Source: Guptibacillus hwajinpoensis | GTDB lineage: Bacteria > Bacillota > Bacilli > Bacillales > Guptibacillaceae | Reading direction: 5' to 3' | DNA length: 64,000 nucleotides | Assembly: GCF_020171785.1 (NCBI RefSeq) | Contig: NZ_JAIVAE010000012.1 | Location: 1 to 64,000, forward strand | Translations under genes and position numbers: made by a program | The notes under the pieces: model-generated | Databases searched by the model: none | What the model was told of the DNA's origin: nothing | Seen by the model: only the letters and a program-made list of their open reading frames with translations | In this document: piece by piece, positions 1 through 7,310 of the stretch | Numbering within the stretch: position 1 is the stretch's first letter | Layout: the number at the start of each line of letters is the position of its first letter

Positions 1-117
1 GATTTCCCACAGCATTAAGCTGGTAAGATCCCTTAGAGATGATGAGGTAGATAGGTTCGGGGTGGAAGCGTGGCAACACGTGGAGCTGACGAATACTAAT
101 CGATCGAGGGCTTAACC
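1..117 (+). rRNA. 23S ribosomal RNA, 3' end (partial)
   Basis: The sequence matches the conserved 3' terminus of Bacillus 23S rRNA, including the stretch around GACGAATACTAATCGATCGA and the terminal CTTAACC. The 5' part lies outside the window. It is followed by 5S rRNA and a tRNA cluster, the normal rrn operon order in Bacillus. The exact 3' end is inferred by family comparison. Confidence 0.95.
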
Positions 118-248
118 GATTATATTGGAAAACGTTGTACGTGCTATCTAGTTTTCAGGGAATGAAAATTTCTCTTGAAAAACTTGATGAAATATAGTAT
201 AATATATTTTGTCGCTGGCAAATCACAAAAGTGATATCCAGTCATAAG

Positions 249-365
<117 letters not shown>

Positions 366-374
366 TGATATTAT

Positions 375-449
375 TCCACAGTAGCTCAGTGGTAGAGCTA
401 TCGGCTGTTAACCGATCGGTCGTAGGTTCGAATCCTACCTGTGGAGCCA
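375..449 (+). tRNA. tRNA-Asn (GTT)
   Basis: The acceptor stem TCCACAG/CTGTGGA, anticodon loop CTGTTAA and encoded CCA give a standard tRNA-Asn. It is the first of 16 tRNAs in the cluster. Confidence 0.96.
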
Positions 450-450
450 T

Positions 451-542
451 GGAGAGCTGTCCGAGTGGCCGAAGGAGCACGATTGGAAATCGTGTAGACG
501 GTCAACGCCGTCTCGAGGGTTCGAATCCCTCGCTCTCCGCCA
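451..542 (+). tRNA. tRNA-Ser (GGA)
   Basis: The acceptor stem GGAGAGC/GCTCTCC, long variable arm and GGA anticodon identify tRNA-Ser. CCA is encoded. Confidence 0.96.
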
Positions 543-565
543 CTAGCGTACATAATAGCAGCAAG

Positions 566-640
566 GGCCCGTTGGTCAAGCGGTTAAGACACCGCCCTTT
601 CACGGCGGTAACACGGGTTCGAATCCCGTACGGGTCACCA
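566..640 (+). tRNA. tRNA-Glu (TTC)
   Basis: The sequence closely matches Bacillus tRNA-Glu, with the TTC anticodon in the loop CTTTCAC and CCA encoded. Confidence 0.96.
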
Positions 641-664
641 ACATAAATATTAGTTTTACTCTGT

Positions 665-740
665 GGAGGATTAGCTCAGCTGGGAGAGCATCTGCCTTAC
701 AAGCAGAGGGTCGGCGGTTCGAGCCCGTCATCCTCCACCA
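665..740 (+). tRNA. tRNA-Val (TAC)
   Basis: The acceptor stem GGAGGAT pairs with ATCCTCC, the anticodon is TAC, and CCA is encoded. Confidence 0.96.
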
Positions 741-748
741 TTTTCTAA

Positions 749-824
749 GGTCCCGTGGTGTAGCGGTTAACATGCCTGCCTGTCACGCAGGAGATCGCGG
801 GTTCGATTCCCGTCGGGACCGCCA
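749..824 (+). tRNA. tRNA-Asp (GTC)
   Basis: The acceptor stem GGTCCCG/CGGGACC and GTC anticodon identify tRNA-Asp. It precedes tRNA-fMet here, whereas I recall B. subtilis trnD having Met before Asp. Confidence 0.95.
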
Positions 825-842
825 TTTAAATTTTAATATTAT

Positions 843-922
<80 letters not shown>

Positions 923-1005
923 AATTTTAACAACGTCGAATATTCATCCTTGTTAAAATTAGAATGTAGTCCTGTTAAGGGCAACCAATTAATTTCATCT
1001 AACAT

Positions 1006-1081
1006 GGCTCTGTAGCTCAGTCGGTAGAGCAGTGGACTGAAAATCCACGTGTCGGCGGTTCGATTCCGTCCGGAGCCACCA
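1006..1081 (+). tRNA. tRNA-Phe (GAA)
   Basis: The acceptor stem GGCTCTG, anticodon loop CTGAAAA and encoded CCA identify tRNA-Phe. Confidence 0.96.
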
Positions 1082-1085
1082 TGTT

Positions 1086-1161
<76 letters not shown>

Positions 1162-1231
1162 TTTTCTCGAAATGAGATCAATTTCCATTGCACTTTCATA
1201 AGATATGTATTACAATGGTAATTGTCAATTT

Positions 1232-1316
1232 GGAGGGGTAGCGAAGTGGCTAAACGCGGCGGACTGTAAATCCGCTCCCTCAGGGTTCGGCGGTTCGAAT
1301 CCGTCCCCCTCCACCA
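1232..1316 (+). tRNA. tRNA-Tyr (GTA)
   Basis: The acceptor stem GGAGGGG/CCCCTCC, GTA anticodon and long variable arm identify tRNA-Tyr. CCA is encoded. Confidence 0.96.
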
Positions 1317-1322
1317 TTTTAT

Positions 1323-1396
1323 AGGGGTATAGTTTAAAGGTAGAACAGAGGTCTCCAAAACCTCCGGTGTGGGTTCGAGTCCTACTACCCCTGCCA
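1323..1396 (+). tRNA. tRNA-Trp (CCA)
   Basis: The acceptor stem AGGGGTA/TACCCCT and anticodon loop CTCCAAA (anticodon CCA) identify tRNA-Trp. The 3' CCA is encoded. Confidence 0.95.
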
Positions 1397-1411
1397 ATTT
1401 AATTCTTTTAT

Positions 1412-1488
1412 GGCGGTTGTGGCGAAGTGGTTAACGCACCGGATTGTGATTCCGGCATTCGTGGGTTCAATTCCCATCAGCCGCCCCA
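1412..1488 (+). tRNA. tRNA-His (GTG)
   Basis: The anticodon is GTG. The gene encodes the extra G at position -1, which pairs with C73 as expected for tRNA-His, and a 3' CCA. Confidence 0.95.
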
Positions 1489-1492
1489 TTTT

Positions 1493-1567
1493 TGGGCTAT
1501 AGCCAAGCGGTAAGGCAACGGATTTTGATTCCGTCATGCGCTGGTTCGAATCCAGCTAGCCCAGCCA
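1493..1567 (+). tRNA. tRNA-Gln (TTG)
   Basis: The acceptor stem TGGGCTA/TAGCCCA and TTG anticodon identify tRNA-Gln. CCA is encoded. Confidence 0.95.
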
Positions 1568-1574
1568 TTTTGTT

Positions 1575-1649
1575 GCGGAAGTAGTTCAGTGGTAGAACAT
1601 CACCTTGCCAAGGTGGGGGTCGCGGGTTCGAATCCCGTCTTCCGCTCCA
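1575..1649 (+). tRNA. tRNA-Gly (GCC)
   Basis: The acceptor stem GCGGAAG/CTTCCGC and GCC anticodon identify tRNA-Gly. CCA is encoded. Confidence 0.95.
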
Positions 1650-1658
1650 TTTTACAAA

Positions 1659-1733
1659 GGCGGCATAGCCAAGTGGTAAGGCACGGGTCTGCAAAACCCT
1701 TACGCCCCGGTTCAAATCCGGGTGCCGCCTCCA
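1659..1733 (+). tRNA. tRNA-Cys (GCA)
   Basis: The acceptor stem GGCGGCA/TGCCGCC and GCA anticodon identify tRNA-Cys. CCA is encoded. Confidence 0.95.
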
Positions 1734-1760
1734 ATCTTAATATTTTTTCTTTAAAGTCCT

Positions 1761-1850
1761 GCCGGAGTGGCGGAATTGGCAGACGCACAGGACTTAAAAT
1801 CCTGCGGAGGGTGTACCTCCGTGCCGGTTCGAGCCCGGCCTCCGGCACCA
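1761..1850 (+). tRNA. tRNA-Leu (TAA)
   Basis: The acceptor stem GCCGGAG, anticodon loop CTTAAAA (anticodon TAA) and long variable arm identify tRNA-Leu. CCA is encoded. Confidence 0.95.
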
Positions 1851-1883
1851 CTTATTTTTTGCCTAAATTAAACATGGTACTTT

Positions 1884-1968
1884 GCCGGTGTGGCGGAATT
1901 GGCAGACGCGCACGACTCAAAATCGTGTTCCGAGAGGAGTGTCGGTTCGAACCCGACCACCGGTACCA
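1884..1968 (+). tRNA. tRNA-Leu (CAA), integration target
   Basis: The acceptor stem GCCGGTG/CACCGGT, CAA anticodon and variable arm identify tRNA-Leu. From position 1914, inside the anticodon stem, the sequence through 1980 is repeated exactly at 15647-15713. The 3' part of this gene is therefore probably supplied by the integrated element, which restores a functional tRNA after insertion. It is the last tRNA of the cluster. Confidence 0.95.
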
Positions 1969-1980
1969 TTACATACGTAA
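1914..1980 (+). repeat. attL: 67-bp direct repeat, left end of island
   Basis: These 67 bases are identical to 15647-15713. They start in the anticodon stem of tRNA-Leu(CAA) and run 12 nt past its CCA. The flanking bases differ on both sides (C versus T before, T versus A after), which marks the repeat edges. Such repeats are the product of tyrosine-recombinase insertion into a tRNA gene, and the integrase gene starts 141 bp downstream. Confidence 0.93.
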
Positions 1981-2006
1981 TATAAAGTGAATATATCAGT
2001 AATATC

Positions 2007-2040
2007 AACCGTTCTTCATATTGTGGAGAACGGTTTTTTT
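2007..2040 (+). terminator. terminator after the tRNA cluster, inside the island
   Basis: AACCGTTCT and AGAACGGTT form a hairpin followed by seven or more T. It lies within the island, so the element probably brings its own terminator for the rRNA-tRNA operon, while the original one appears to be the hairpin after attR. Confidence 0.85.
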
Positions 2041-2078
2041 GTGTTTAAAATTGTTCTTTTGTCTTTACTGAATAACTT

Positions 2079-2103
2079 CAAATCGTGTGAACAAATCGTG
2101 TTC
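2079..2103 (+). promoter_or_regulatory. tandem CAAATCGTGT repeats before the integrase
   Basis: CAAATCGTGT occurs twice, at 2079-2088 and 2092-2101, 13 bp apart. Both resemble the att core CAAAATCGTGTTC with one A missing. The pair lies just before the integrase ribosome binding site, so it could be an arm-type integrase site or an operator. Function is inferred from position and similarity only. Confidence 0.4.
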
Positions 2104-2121
2104 ATAGGGGGTGTATAAGTA

Positions 2122-3114
2122 TTGGGAAGACGTCAGAACGCTTTGAGTGAGTCTGAATTAGCTATTCTTCATCAGAAGAAGCGAAAGTATGTTGAAAGCT
2201 TTAAAGATGCCTTAGAGTTGTTTGAGAAGGACTGTGACTTACGTAACTTAAGACCATATACAATTAAGTATTATCGAAATGAAATATCAGCTTTCCTTAA
2301 TCAGCTATCTGAACAAGGATTTAAGTTGTCGGTGTTAAAACCTACAAACCTTAGAGAAGAACATATTAAAGAGAACGTGATTTTGTATATGAGAAAAAGC
2401 AAAGGTGCAAAAGTCGTTTCAGTTAATACACGCTTACGTGCATTACGTGCGTTCTTTAATTTTCTTCATAAAAACAATCATGTACCTAAAAACCCTATGG
2501 AGAATATCAAGCTTTTAAAGGATAGAAAACCTGTTATCCCTACATTCACTAAAGAACAGTTAAACAAACTGTTTCGCCAGCCTGATTTAAAAACGTTTAT
2601 TGGTGTACGAGACTACACTATAATGCTTATTTTTTTAGAAACTGGTGTCCGTGTGAATGAATTAACAGGACTATCTTTAGCTGATATTCGGTGGGAAGAT
2701 AATTTGATTTGTATTAGAAATGCAAAGAGTTATCGAGAACGATTAGTACCTATCCAGTCTGAAATGAAAACTCAGCTTAAAAAGTACATTGCAATACGTG
2801 GATCAGTGAAAAGTGATGCTTTATTTTTAACTATTGATGAGACACCTTTAACAAGACGAGGAATTCAACAAAGAATTGAAAAGTATGGGGTTATGGCTAA
2901 CTTAAAGGGTGTACGTTGCAGCTGTCATACTTTCAGGCACACTTTTGCCAAATTAAGTGTTCAACAGGGTGCAAATATCTTCGAACTACAAGCAATTTTA
3001 GGTCATACCAGTATGGAAATCGTTAAAACCTATGTAAATCTATTTGGTAATGATGTTAGAGATAGACACAAAGAGTTTTCACCTTTAAAGGTTTTAAAAG
3101 ATCTTGATGATTAG
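2122..3114 (+). CDS. tyrosine recombinase / integrase of the island
   Basis: This 330-residue protein is a XerC/D-type site-specific recombinase that probably inserts and excises the island at tRNA-Leu. Residues 25-120 form a SAM-like core-binding domain and 145-310 the catalytic domain. The active-site set is visible: Arg177 (TGVRVNEL), His269-x-x-Arg272 (HTFRHTF), His295 (LGHTS) and nucleophile Tyr304 (KTYVNLFG). Start is TTG at 2122, eight bases after an AGGGGGTG ribosome binding site. Its place next to attL supports the role. A small ORF follows 12 bp downstream, probably in the same operon. Confidence 0.93.
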   Translation: MGRRQNALSESELAILHQKKRKYVESFKDALELFEKDCDLRNLRPYTIKYYRNEISAFLNQLSEQGFKLSVLKPTNLREEHIKENVILYMRKSKGAKVVSVNTRLRALRAFFNFLHKNNHVPKNPMENIKLLKDRKPVIPTFTKEQLNKLFRQPDLKTFIGVRDYTIMLIFLETGVRVNELTGLSLADIRWEDNLICIRNAKSYRERLVPIQSEMKTQLKKYIAIRGSVKSDALFLTIDETPLTRRGIQQRIEKYGVMANLKGVRCSCHTFRHTFAKLSVQQGANIFELQAILGHTSMEIVKTYVNLFGNDVRDRHKEFSPLKVLKDLDD

Positions 3115-3126
3115 GGGGATATAAGG

Positions 3127-3384
3127 ATGGAAAGTCGTTATAAATTATATGATGCAGAAGAAAAGGGATTATTTATTGGGGTGTGTAACCATTATTTTAA
3201 AGTGACTGATGCAAAAGAAGTATATAACAAAGCAAAATCCACTGGTGATAAAGATGATTCTCTTTTGATGATCATTAAAAGGGATAGTAACGAAGAAGCT
3301 GAAGAGAATATTTCTTTTGGTGTGGAAGAAGGAGAACAGTTTGCACTGACAATACTAAATATATGTAATGCAATAAAGAGATAG
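3127..3384 (+). CDS. small unknown protein in the integrase operon
   Basis: This 85-residue acidic protein has no family I recognise. It starts with ATG after the ribosome binding site GGGGGATATAAGG, 12 bp after the integrase stop, and ends before a hairpin terminator. Its position suggests cotranscription with the integrase, perhaps as a regulator or excision helper, but nothing in the sequence shows that. No membrane segment or cysteine motif is visible. Confidence 0.7.
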   Translation: MESRYKLYDAEEKGLFIGVCNHYFKVTDAKEVYNKAKSTGDKDDSLLMIIKRDSNEEAEENISFGVEEGEQFALTILNICNAIKR

Positions 3385-3390
3385 TAGAAC

Positions 3391-3429
3391 GAAGAAAAGC
3401 CACCTATTAGTGTAGGTGACTTCGTTTTT
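3391..3429 (+). terminator. terminator of the integrase operon
   Basis: GAAG...CACCTA and TAGGTG...CTTC form an imperfect hairpin followed by GTTTTTG. It closes the integrase-ORF85 operon and separates it from the structured non-coding locus. Confidence 0.75.
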
Positions 3430-3540
3430 GGAAACCAAGGAATGGTCCAATTGAATAGCTGACGGTCAATCAACTAAACACCTTCATTCTAGTCCAAAAA
3501 ATGGGAAAATGCAAGGCTAGTTAAGTGATGCCTTTTTTAG

Positions 3541-3920
3541 GCAGTAGGATTGGTCTATCACTTGCTGGAATGCCTACTAATAGCAAGTAAATCAAACCTT
3601 GATAGGTTAGCTGAAGCCGATGCAATAACTTCAGCGTTATCCACGCTATACAGTTCCTTGTTTCTGTAGTGGATAGACTACGTGAAAGCTACGTTAGTGC
3701 TAGTCGTGGAAGGGTGTTGCAATTAAGGTTGCAGTAGAATAAACCATAAGTACCTAAAGGGAAACTGTCAGGGGCATTTGACACAGTAGGTTTATGTGGA
3801 GAAATCCAGCGATTAAACAAGGTGCATACACACGGATTCCTTAATTCGATAGACCATGTTGTGTAAATTCGCCTACTACTTACAAGATTACTTATTTTAG
3901 TTTTTCTTGTAGGTAGTCAA
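3541..3920 (+). ncRNA. candidate large structured RNA (or single-strand origin)
   Basis: About 380 bp without a convincing ORF but with many helices. GGTCTATC (3552-3559) pairs over nearly 300 nt with GATAGACC (3848-3855), and AGTAGG (3543-3548) with CCTACT (3573-3578 or 3872-3877). Local hairpins are ACTTGCT/AGCAAGT (3560-3588), AACCT/AGGTT (3595-3608), GCTGAAG/CTTCAGC (3610-3635), ATCCAC..TACAG/CTGTA.GTGGAT (3639-3674), GACTA/TAGTC (3676-3705), ACTGTCA/TGACACAGT (3764-3787) and TGGA-GAAA-TCCA (3797-3808). The GAAA tetraloop appears only on the plus strand, and a final 13-bp stem (3875-3917) could end transcription. The alternative is a DNA origin folding as single strand; a DnaA-box-like TTATCCACG sits at 3638-3646. 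I cannot match it to a named RNA family. Confidence 0.5.
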
Positions 3921-3986
3921 TTTTCTGCACCAGCCGTTTTCCTATATTCTCAACCCATGTTGGTAAAGAACAAACCATTAAGCAAG

Positions 3987-5108
3987 TTATTTACTGTAAG
4001 GGGGGTTAAATACTACCTGTCCTTTATGGTTATTAAAGAAATCCATTGGTATAGATCTTTGACACTTATAACTTTCTTCACCAACATAAGTAAAGTGTTC
4101 TCCTAATTTGTACCCAGGACAAAGTACGGCACCCTTCACTTCACCTGTTTGAGGATCAGTCAGGGCAATTAGGTACCTAGCATTATAAGTGGTGAAACCT
4201 AAATTAGTACCAGTATTAATATCTTCTGGAAATTCAGGTGAGTACTTACCGAGGTCAACAGTTTGGCTATCTTGTACTTTAACTTCTAGAACCTGATTCC
4301 TTATATCTGGATAACCACCTTCAAGAGGATCTCCTTCTTTAATGTTATAACCCAATTCTTTTGCTATTAAGTATTCTAAAGCTTGTCCACGGTTTTTAGT
4401 TGATAGATTATCGAGAGTAGTTCCTATGATTTTGTTTTGAACAATTTCTTTTATTTTTTCTAAGCTTAATATTTGTCCTGCTACTGGATTATCTCTAATA
4501 GAACTATTAGAAAGATTTACAGTGTCGCTTATTACCCCAGAAACTTCTTTATCATCCGGATAAAATAAAATAGAGTTCTCATTAGAGAGTATTTTGTCTC
4601 TCTTAAACTGGGATATTATTAACTGTTGCTTAACAGTAGGTTTACCAAACTTCCCAAAGTTCTTGACTATGTGATCTCCAGTCATAATAGTAATAGATTC
4701 AATTTCATGAGAAACAGTATTTACTTTAGTAAGAACAAATCTACTATCACTCGTCATAAGGGGTGGTGAATTTACATATTCAATTTGAACTGAATCAATT
4801 GAAGGATTCCTATTCCAAACCTGTAAGTTGTAGTTCTTTCCACTTGTAACTATATAAGAGTCAAGAAACTCTCTGGTGATTTTAGGAACACCTTTACGTC
4901 TTGGTGGAATAATTGAGAAAGAATCTTGAGGTGCTTTACAAGGAACGCCATTATTTTCAAGAATACATTCAATTCTTCTTCTCATATTAGATCCATCAGT
5001 TCTTGTAACCTTACTAAGCGGAAACTTTTCGCCAATGAGTGGAGTTAAGATTTCACAAAGCTTCGAAGGGTCTGTAAGTGCATCTTTAGAAATTGGTGGG
5101 TTATTCAT
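3987..5108 (-). CDS. type II restriction endonuclease (PD-(D/E)xK)
   Basis: This 373-residue protein is probably the restriction enzyme of the adjacent methyltransferase. The C-terminal half carries a PD-(D/E)xK nuclease core: helix NRGQALEYLIAKELGY (about 239-254), then Pro267-Asp268 and Glu275-Val-Lys277 in PDIRNQVLEVK. The N-terminal 200 residues probably contact DNA. Its start overlaps the XRE regulator's end by 8 bp, giving a controller-nuclease operon divergent from the methyltransferase, as in C-protein-regulated systems. The nuclease name is inferred from motif and context; its recognition site cannot be read from the sequence. Confidence 0.82.
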   Translation of the reverse strand: MNNPPISKDALTDPSKLCEILTPLIGEKFPLSKVTRTDGSNMRRRIECILENNGVPCKAPQDSFSIIPPRRKGVPKITREFLDSYIVTSGKNYNLQVWNRNPSIDSVQIEYVNSPPLMTSDSRFVLTKVNTVSHEIESITIMTGDHIVKNFGKFGKPTVKQQLIISQFKRDKILSNENSILFYPDDKEVSGVISDTVNLSNSSIRDNPVAGQILSLEKIKEIVQNKIIGTTLDNLSTKNRGQALEYLIAKELGYNIKEGDPLEGGYPDIRNQVLEVKVQDSQTVDLGKYSPEFPEDINTGTNLGFTTYNARYLIALTDPQTGEVKGAVLCPGYKLGEHFTYVGEESYKCQRSIPMDFFNNHKGQVVFNPPYSK

Positions 5109-5352
5109 TAATGTCTCCTTTGATATTAAAATTTAATAGATCGCTTGCAGTAACATTTAATGACAATGCTATTTTGTGGAGATTTAAAACGGTAATGTTT
5201 TTTTCGCCTCTTTCAACAGCACCAATGTAAGTTCGGTGTAGACCAGATAAAAATGCAAGTTTTTCTTGAGAATAACGCTTCTTCTGTCTACATATCCGAA
5301 TGTTTTCTCCAAGTAATTCTAGGTAATTTCTATCATGAATATTTCGTTTCAT
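5101..5352 (-). CDS. XRE-family controller protein of the R-M system
   Basis: This 83-residue protein is mostly one XRE helix-turn-helix domain (about residues 12-65: SQEKLAFLSGLHRTYIGAVE). It resembles restriction-modification C proteins in size and position. ATG at 5352 is preferred because GGGAG lies ten bases upstream; an ATG at 5370 would add six residues without a clear ribosome binding site. It is expected to bind the palindromes at 5376-5403, activating its own operon and delaying nuclease expression. Confidence 0.85.
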   Translation of the reverse strand: MKRNIHDRNYLELLGENIRICRQKKRYSQEKLAFLSGLHRTYIGAVERGEKNITVLNLHKIALSLNVTASDLLNFNIKGDINE

Positions 5353-5375
5353 AGTACTATATTCTCCCATCTGCT

Positions 5376-5403
5376 ACTTATAAGTCGACAGACTATTAAT
5401 AGC
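5376..5403. promoter_or_regulatory. C-box-like operator between R-M genes
   Basis: ACTTATAAGT, a perfect palindrome, is followed by CGACA and GACTATTAATAGC. The centre reads AGTC-GACA-GACT. This double symmetric layout resembles C-protein operators such as that of PvuII. It lies just upstream of the controller gene. The assignment rests on pattern and place. Confidence 0.6.
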
Positions 5404-5473
5404 ATTTCCTGTTTAAGTAAGGTGAGGTAAATCAAGGTAATATCCACCTATACGTTCATCTATTAATTAATAG

Positions 5474-5489
5474 TTAGTGTTGGTATAAT
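5474..5489 (+). promoter_or_regulatory. extended -10 promoter of the methyltransferase
   Basis: TGGTATAAT forms a perfect extended -10 hexamer (TATAAT at 5484-5489), 36 bp before the ATG at 5526. No good -35 is seen, which fits an extended -10 promoter. The AGGAGTG ribosome binding site is at 5513-5519. Confidence 0.6.
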
Positions 5490-5525
5490 AAGTTGTAGAA
5501 AAGAACGGATTTTAGGAGTGAAATA

Positions 5526-7262
5526 ATGGATACTACACTTAATGATACATTAAGAACAAGAAAAGAAACTGGATCTCATTTTACATCTACAGGGTTAGCT
5601 GATGTAGTTGCTAAAAGACTAATAAATGAATTAAATAAGCTTGAAATTGATAATCAAAATAAATTAAGAGTACTTGATCCTGCTTGTGGTGATGGTGAAT
5701 TACTTCTTTCATTTAAGCGTCTGGCGGAACTGAATAGTTTTAACAATGTAGATTTGGTTGGTGTCGATGAGAATCAACAGGCAGTCGAAAGGGCTGTTAC
5801 CAGACTGGAAGAAGTTAAGGCTGAAAATCTTGATTTAATACCAAATGACTTCTTAGAAATGATTAATATTGAAGAGAATATTTCATTATTTGAAAATGAA
5901 TCTAAAAAGATTGATCCTGTTGATGTGATAATAGCCAATCCACCATATGTAAGAACACAGGTATTAGGTTCGGAAGTAGCACAATCATTAGCTAAGAAGT
6001 TTAATTTAAAAGGTAAAGTAGATCTATATCAGGCATTTATTATTGCTATGACCATGCAATTAAAACCAGGCGGATTATTGGGTGTTATCACATCTAACCG
6101 TTATTTAACCACAAAAGGCGGGGAATCACTTAGAAAGTTTTTCCGTGAAAACTACGAAATCATTGAAGTTATGGATCTTGGAGATACAAAATTATTTGAA
6201 GCAGCAGTACTACCTTCTATATTCATAGGTAGAAAAAAAAGCAATAAAGTAATTGAAAACAATTCACCAGCTAATTTCTATAAAATTTATGAAGAGAAAA
6301 AGTCAGAATTGATTGATGAAGCAGTTGGTTTTGATTCTGTATTTGAACTCTTGGAAAACCTAGAATCAGGCACGTTTAAAGTTGAAGAAAAGTTTTATTC
6401 TACATTAATAGGTAAACTAATCTTCCCTGAATCTCATAAAGAACCATGGGTCATGGCATCGGATGAAGAATATAAATGGATTGAAGAAGTTAATCAAGCT
6501 TCTTATGCAAGGTTTGAAGACATAGGTGATATTAGAGTTGGTATCAAAACAACAGCAGATAATGTTTTCATAAGTGAGTCTTGGGATGAACTCGATACTG
6601 AATTAAAACCAGAAAGCGAATTATTGGTTCCGTTGCATTCAGCAGATAATGCATCAAGATGGCTACCAATCGAAAAGAAACCGAAAAGAGAAATTCTATA
6701 TACCCATACGATGGTTGATGGTAAAAAGGAAGTTATTGATTTTACACAATACGAACGAGGGTTTAATTATTTATCGTCTCATAGAGAACAGTTAGAAGGC
6801 AGAAAATATGTTACTAAATCTAGAAATTGGTATGAGATTTGGGTTACACAGAATCCTGGGCTATTAAAATTACCAAAATTGATTTTTCCCGATATTAGTA
6901 CTGAACCTAAATTCTTTTATGACGATGGTAGTTGTTTTGTAGATGGCAACTGCTATTGGATTAGTTTAAAAGATGGGGTTGATAATGACCTATTGTACTT
7001 GCTTCTAGGCATAGCTAATACAGCTTATTTAACCAAGTACCATGACATAGCTTTCCAGAATAAACTTTACGCAGGTAGAAGAAGGTACATGACACAATAC
7101 GTGAACAAGTACCCAGTTCCAAACCCTGATACGGTTTATGCTAAAGATATAATAAAGCAAGTGAAAAGTTTGGTGTTTAATGAACTAACTGTTGAGGAAA
7201 AAAGCAAGATTGAGAAAGAAATTGAAGAGTTAACTGAAAAGGCCTTTGGTGTTAAAAAATGA
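5526..7262 (+). CDS. adenine-N6 DNA methyltransferase (TaqI/Eco57I-like)
   Basis: This 578-residue enzyme is expected to methylate adenine at the partner nuclease's site. Residues 15-250 form the catalytic domain: GSHFTSTGLAD at the start (motif X), SAM motif I VLDPACGDGELL (49-60) and catalytic motif IV NPPY (138-141). The order X-I-IV and the C-terminal half, probably the target-recognition region, place it in the gamma class with TaqI and Eco57I-like enzymes. It diverges from the controller and nuclease genes. ATG 5526 follows a good ribosome binding site. A hairpin terminator follows the stop. Confidence 0.92.
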   Translation: MDTTLNDTLRTRKETGSHFTSTGLADVVAKRLINELNKLEIDNQNKLRVLDPACGDGELLLSFKRLAELNSFNNVDLVGVDENQQAVERAVTRLEEVKAENLDLIPNDFLEMINIEENISLFENESKKIDPVDVIIANPPYVRTQVLGSEVAQSLAKKFNLKGKVDLYQAFIIAMTMQLKPGGLLGVITSNRYLTTKGGESLRKFFRENYEIIEVMDLGDTKLFEAAVLPSIFIGRKKSNKVIENNSPANFYKIYEEKKSELIDEAVGFDSVFELLENLESGTFKVEEKFYSTLIGKLIFPESHKEPWVMASDEEYKWIEEVNQASYARFEDIGDIRVGIKTTADNVFISESWDELDTELKPESELLVPLHSADNASRWLPIEKKPKREILYTHTMVDGKKEVIDFTQYERGFNYLSSHREQLEGRKYVTKSRNWYEIWVTQNPGLLKLPKLIFPDISTEPKFFYDDGSCFVDGNCYWISLKDGVDNDLLYLLLGIANTAYLTKYHDIAFQNKLYAGRRRYMTQYVNKYPVPNPDTVYAKDIIKQVKSLVFNELTVEEKSKIEKEIEELTEKAFGVKK

Positions 7263-7272
7263 ATTTTTGGGG

Positions 7273-7304
7273 GACGTTGTGTGAATTCATAACGTCTTTT
7301 TTTT
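7273..7304. terminator. bidirectional terminator between convergent genes
   Basis: GACGTT and AACGTC form a hairpin followed by eight T on the plus strand. It separates the methyltransferase from the convergent helicase-like gene. Confidence 0.8.
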
Positions 7305-7310
7305 ATGGAT

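Noticed and set aside
3192-3473. 93-codon minus-strand frame opposite the 85-aa ORF
   Set aside because: It overlaps a better supported gene and its terminator and has no ribosome binding site or family features.
3541-3920. Group I or group II intron
   Set aside because: I could not find the conserved P7/S element or a domain V hairpin, and no intron-encoded protein or interrupted gene is present.
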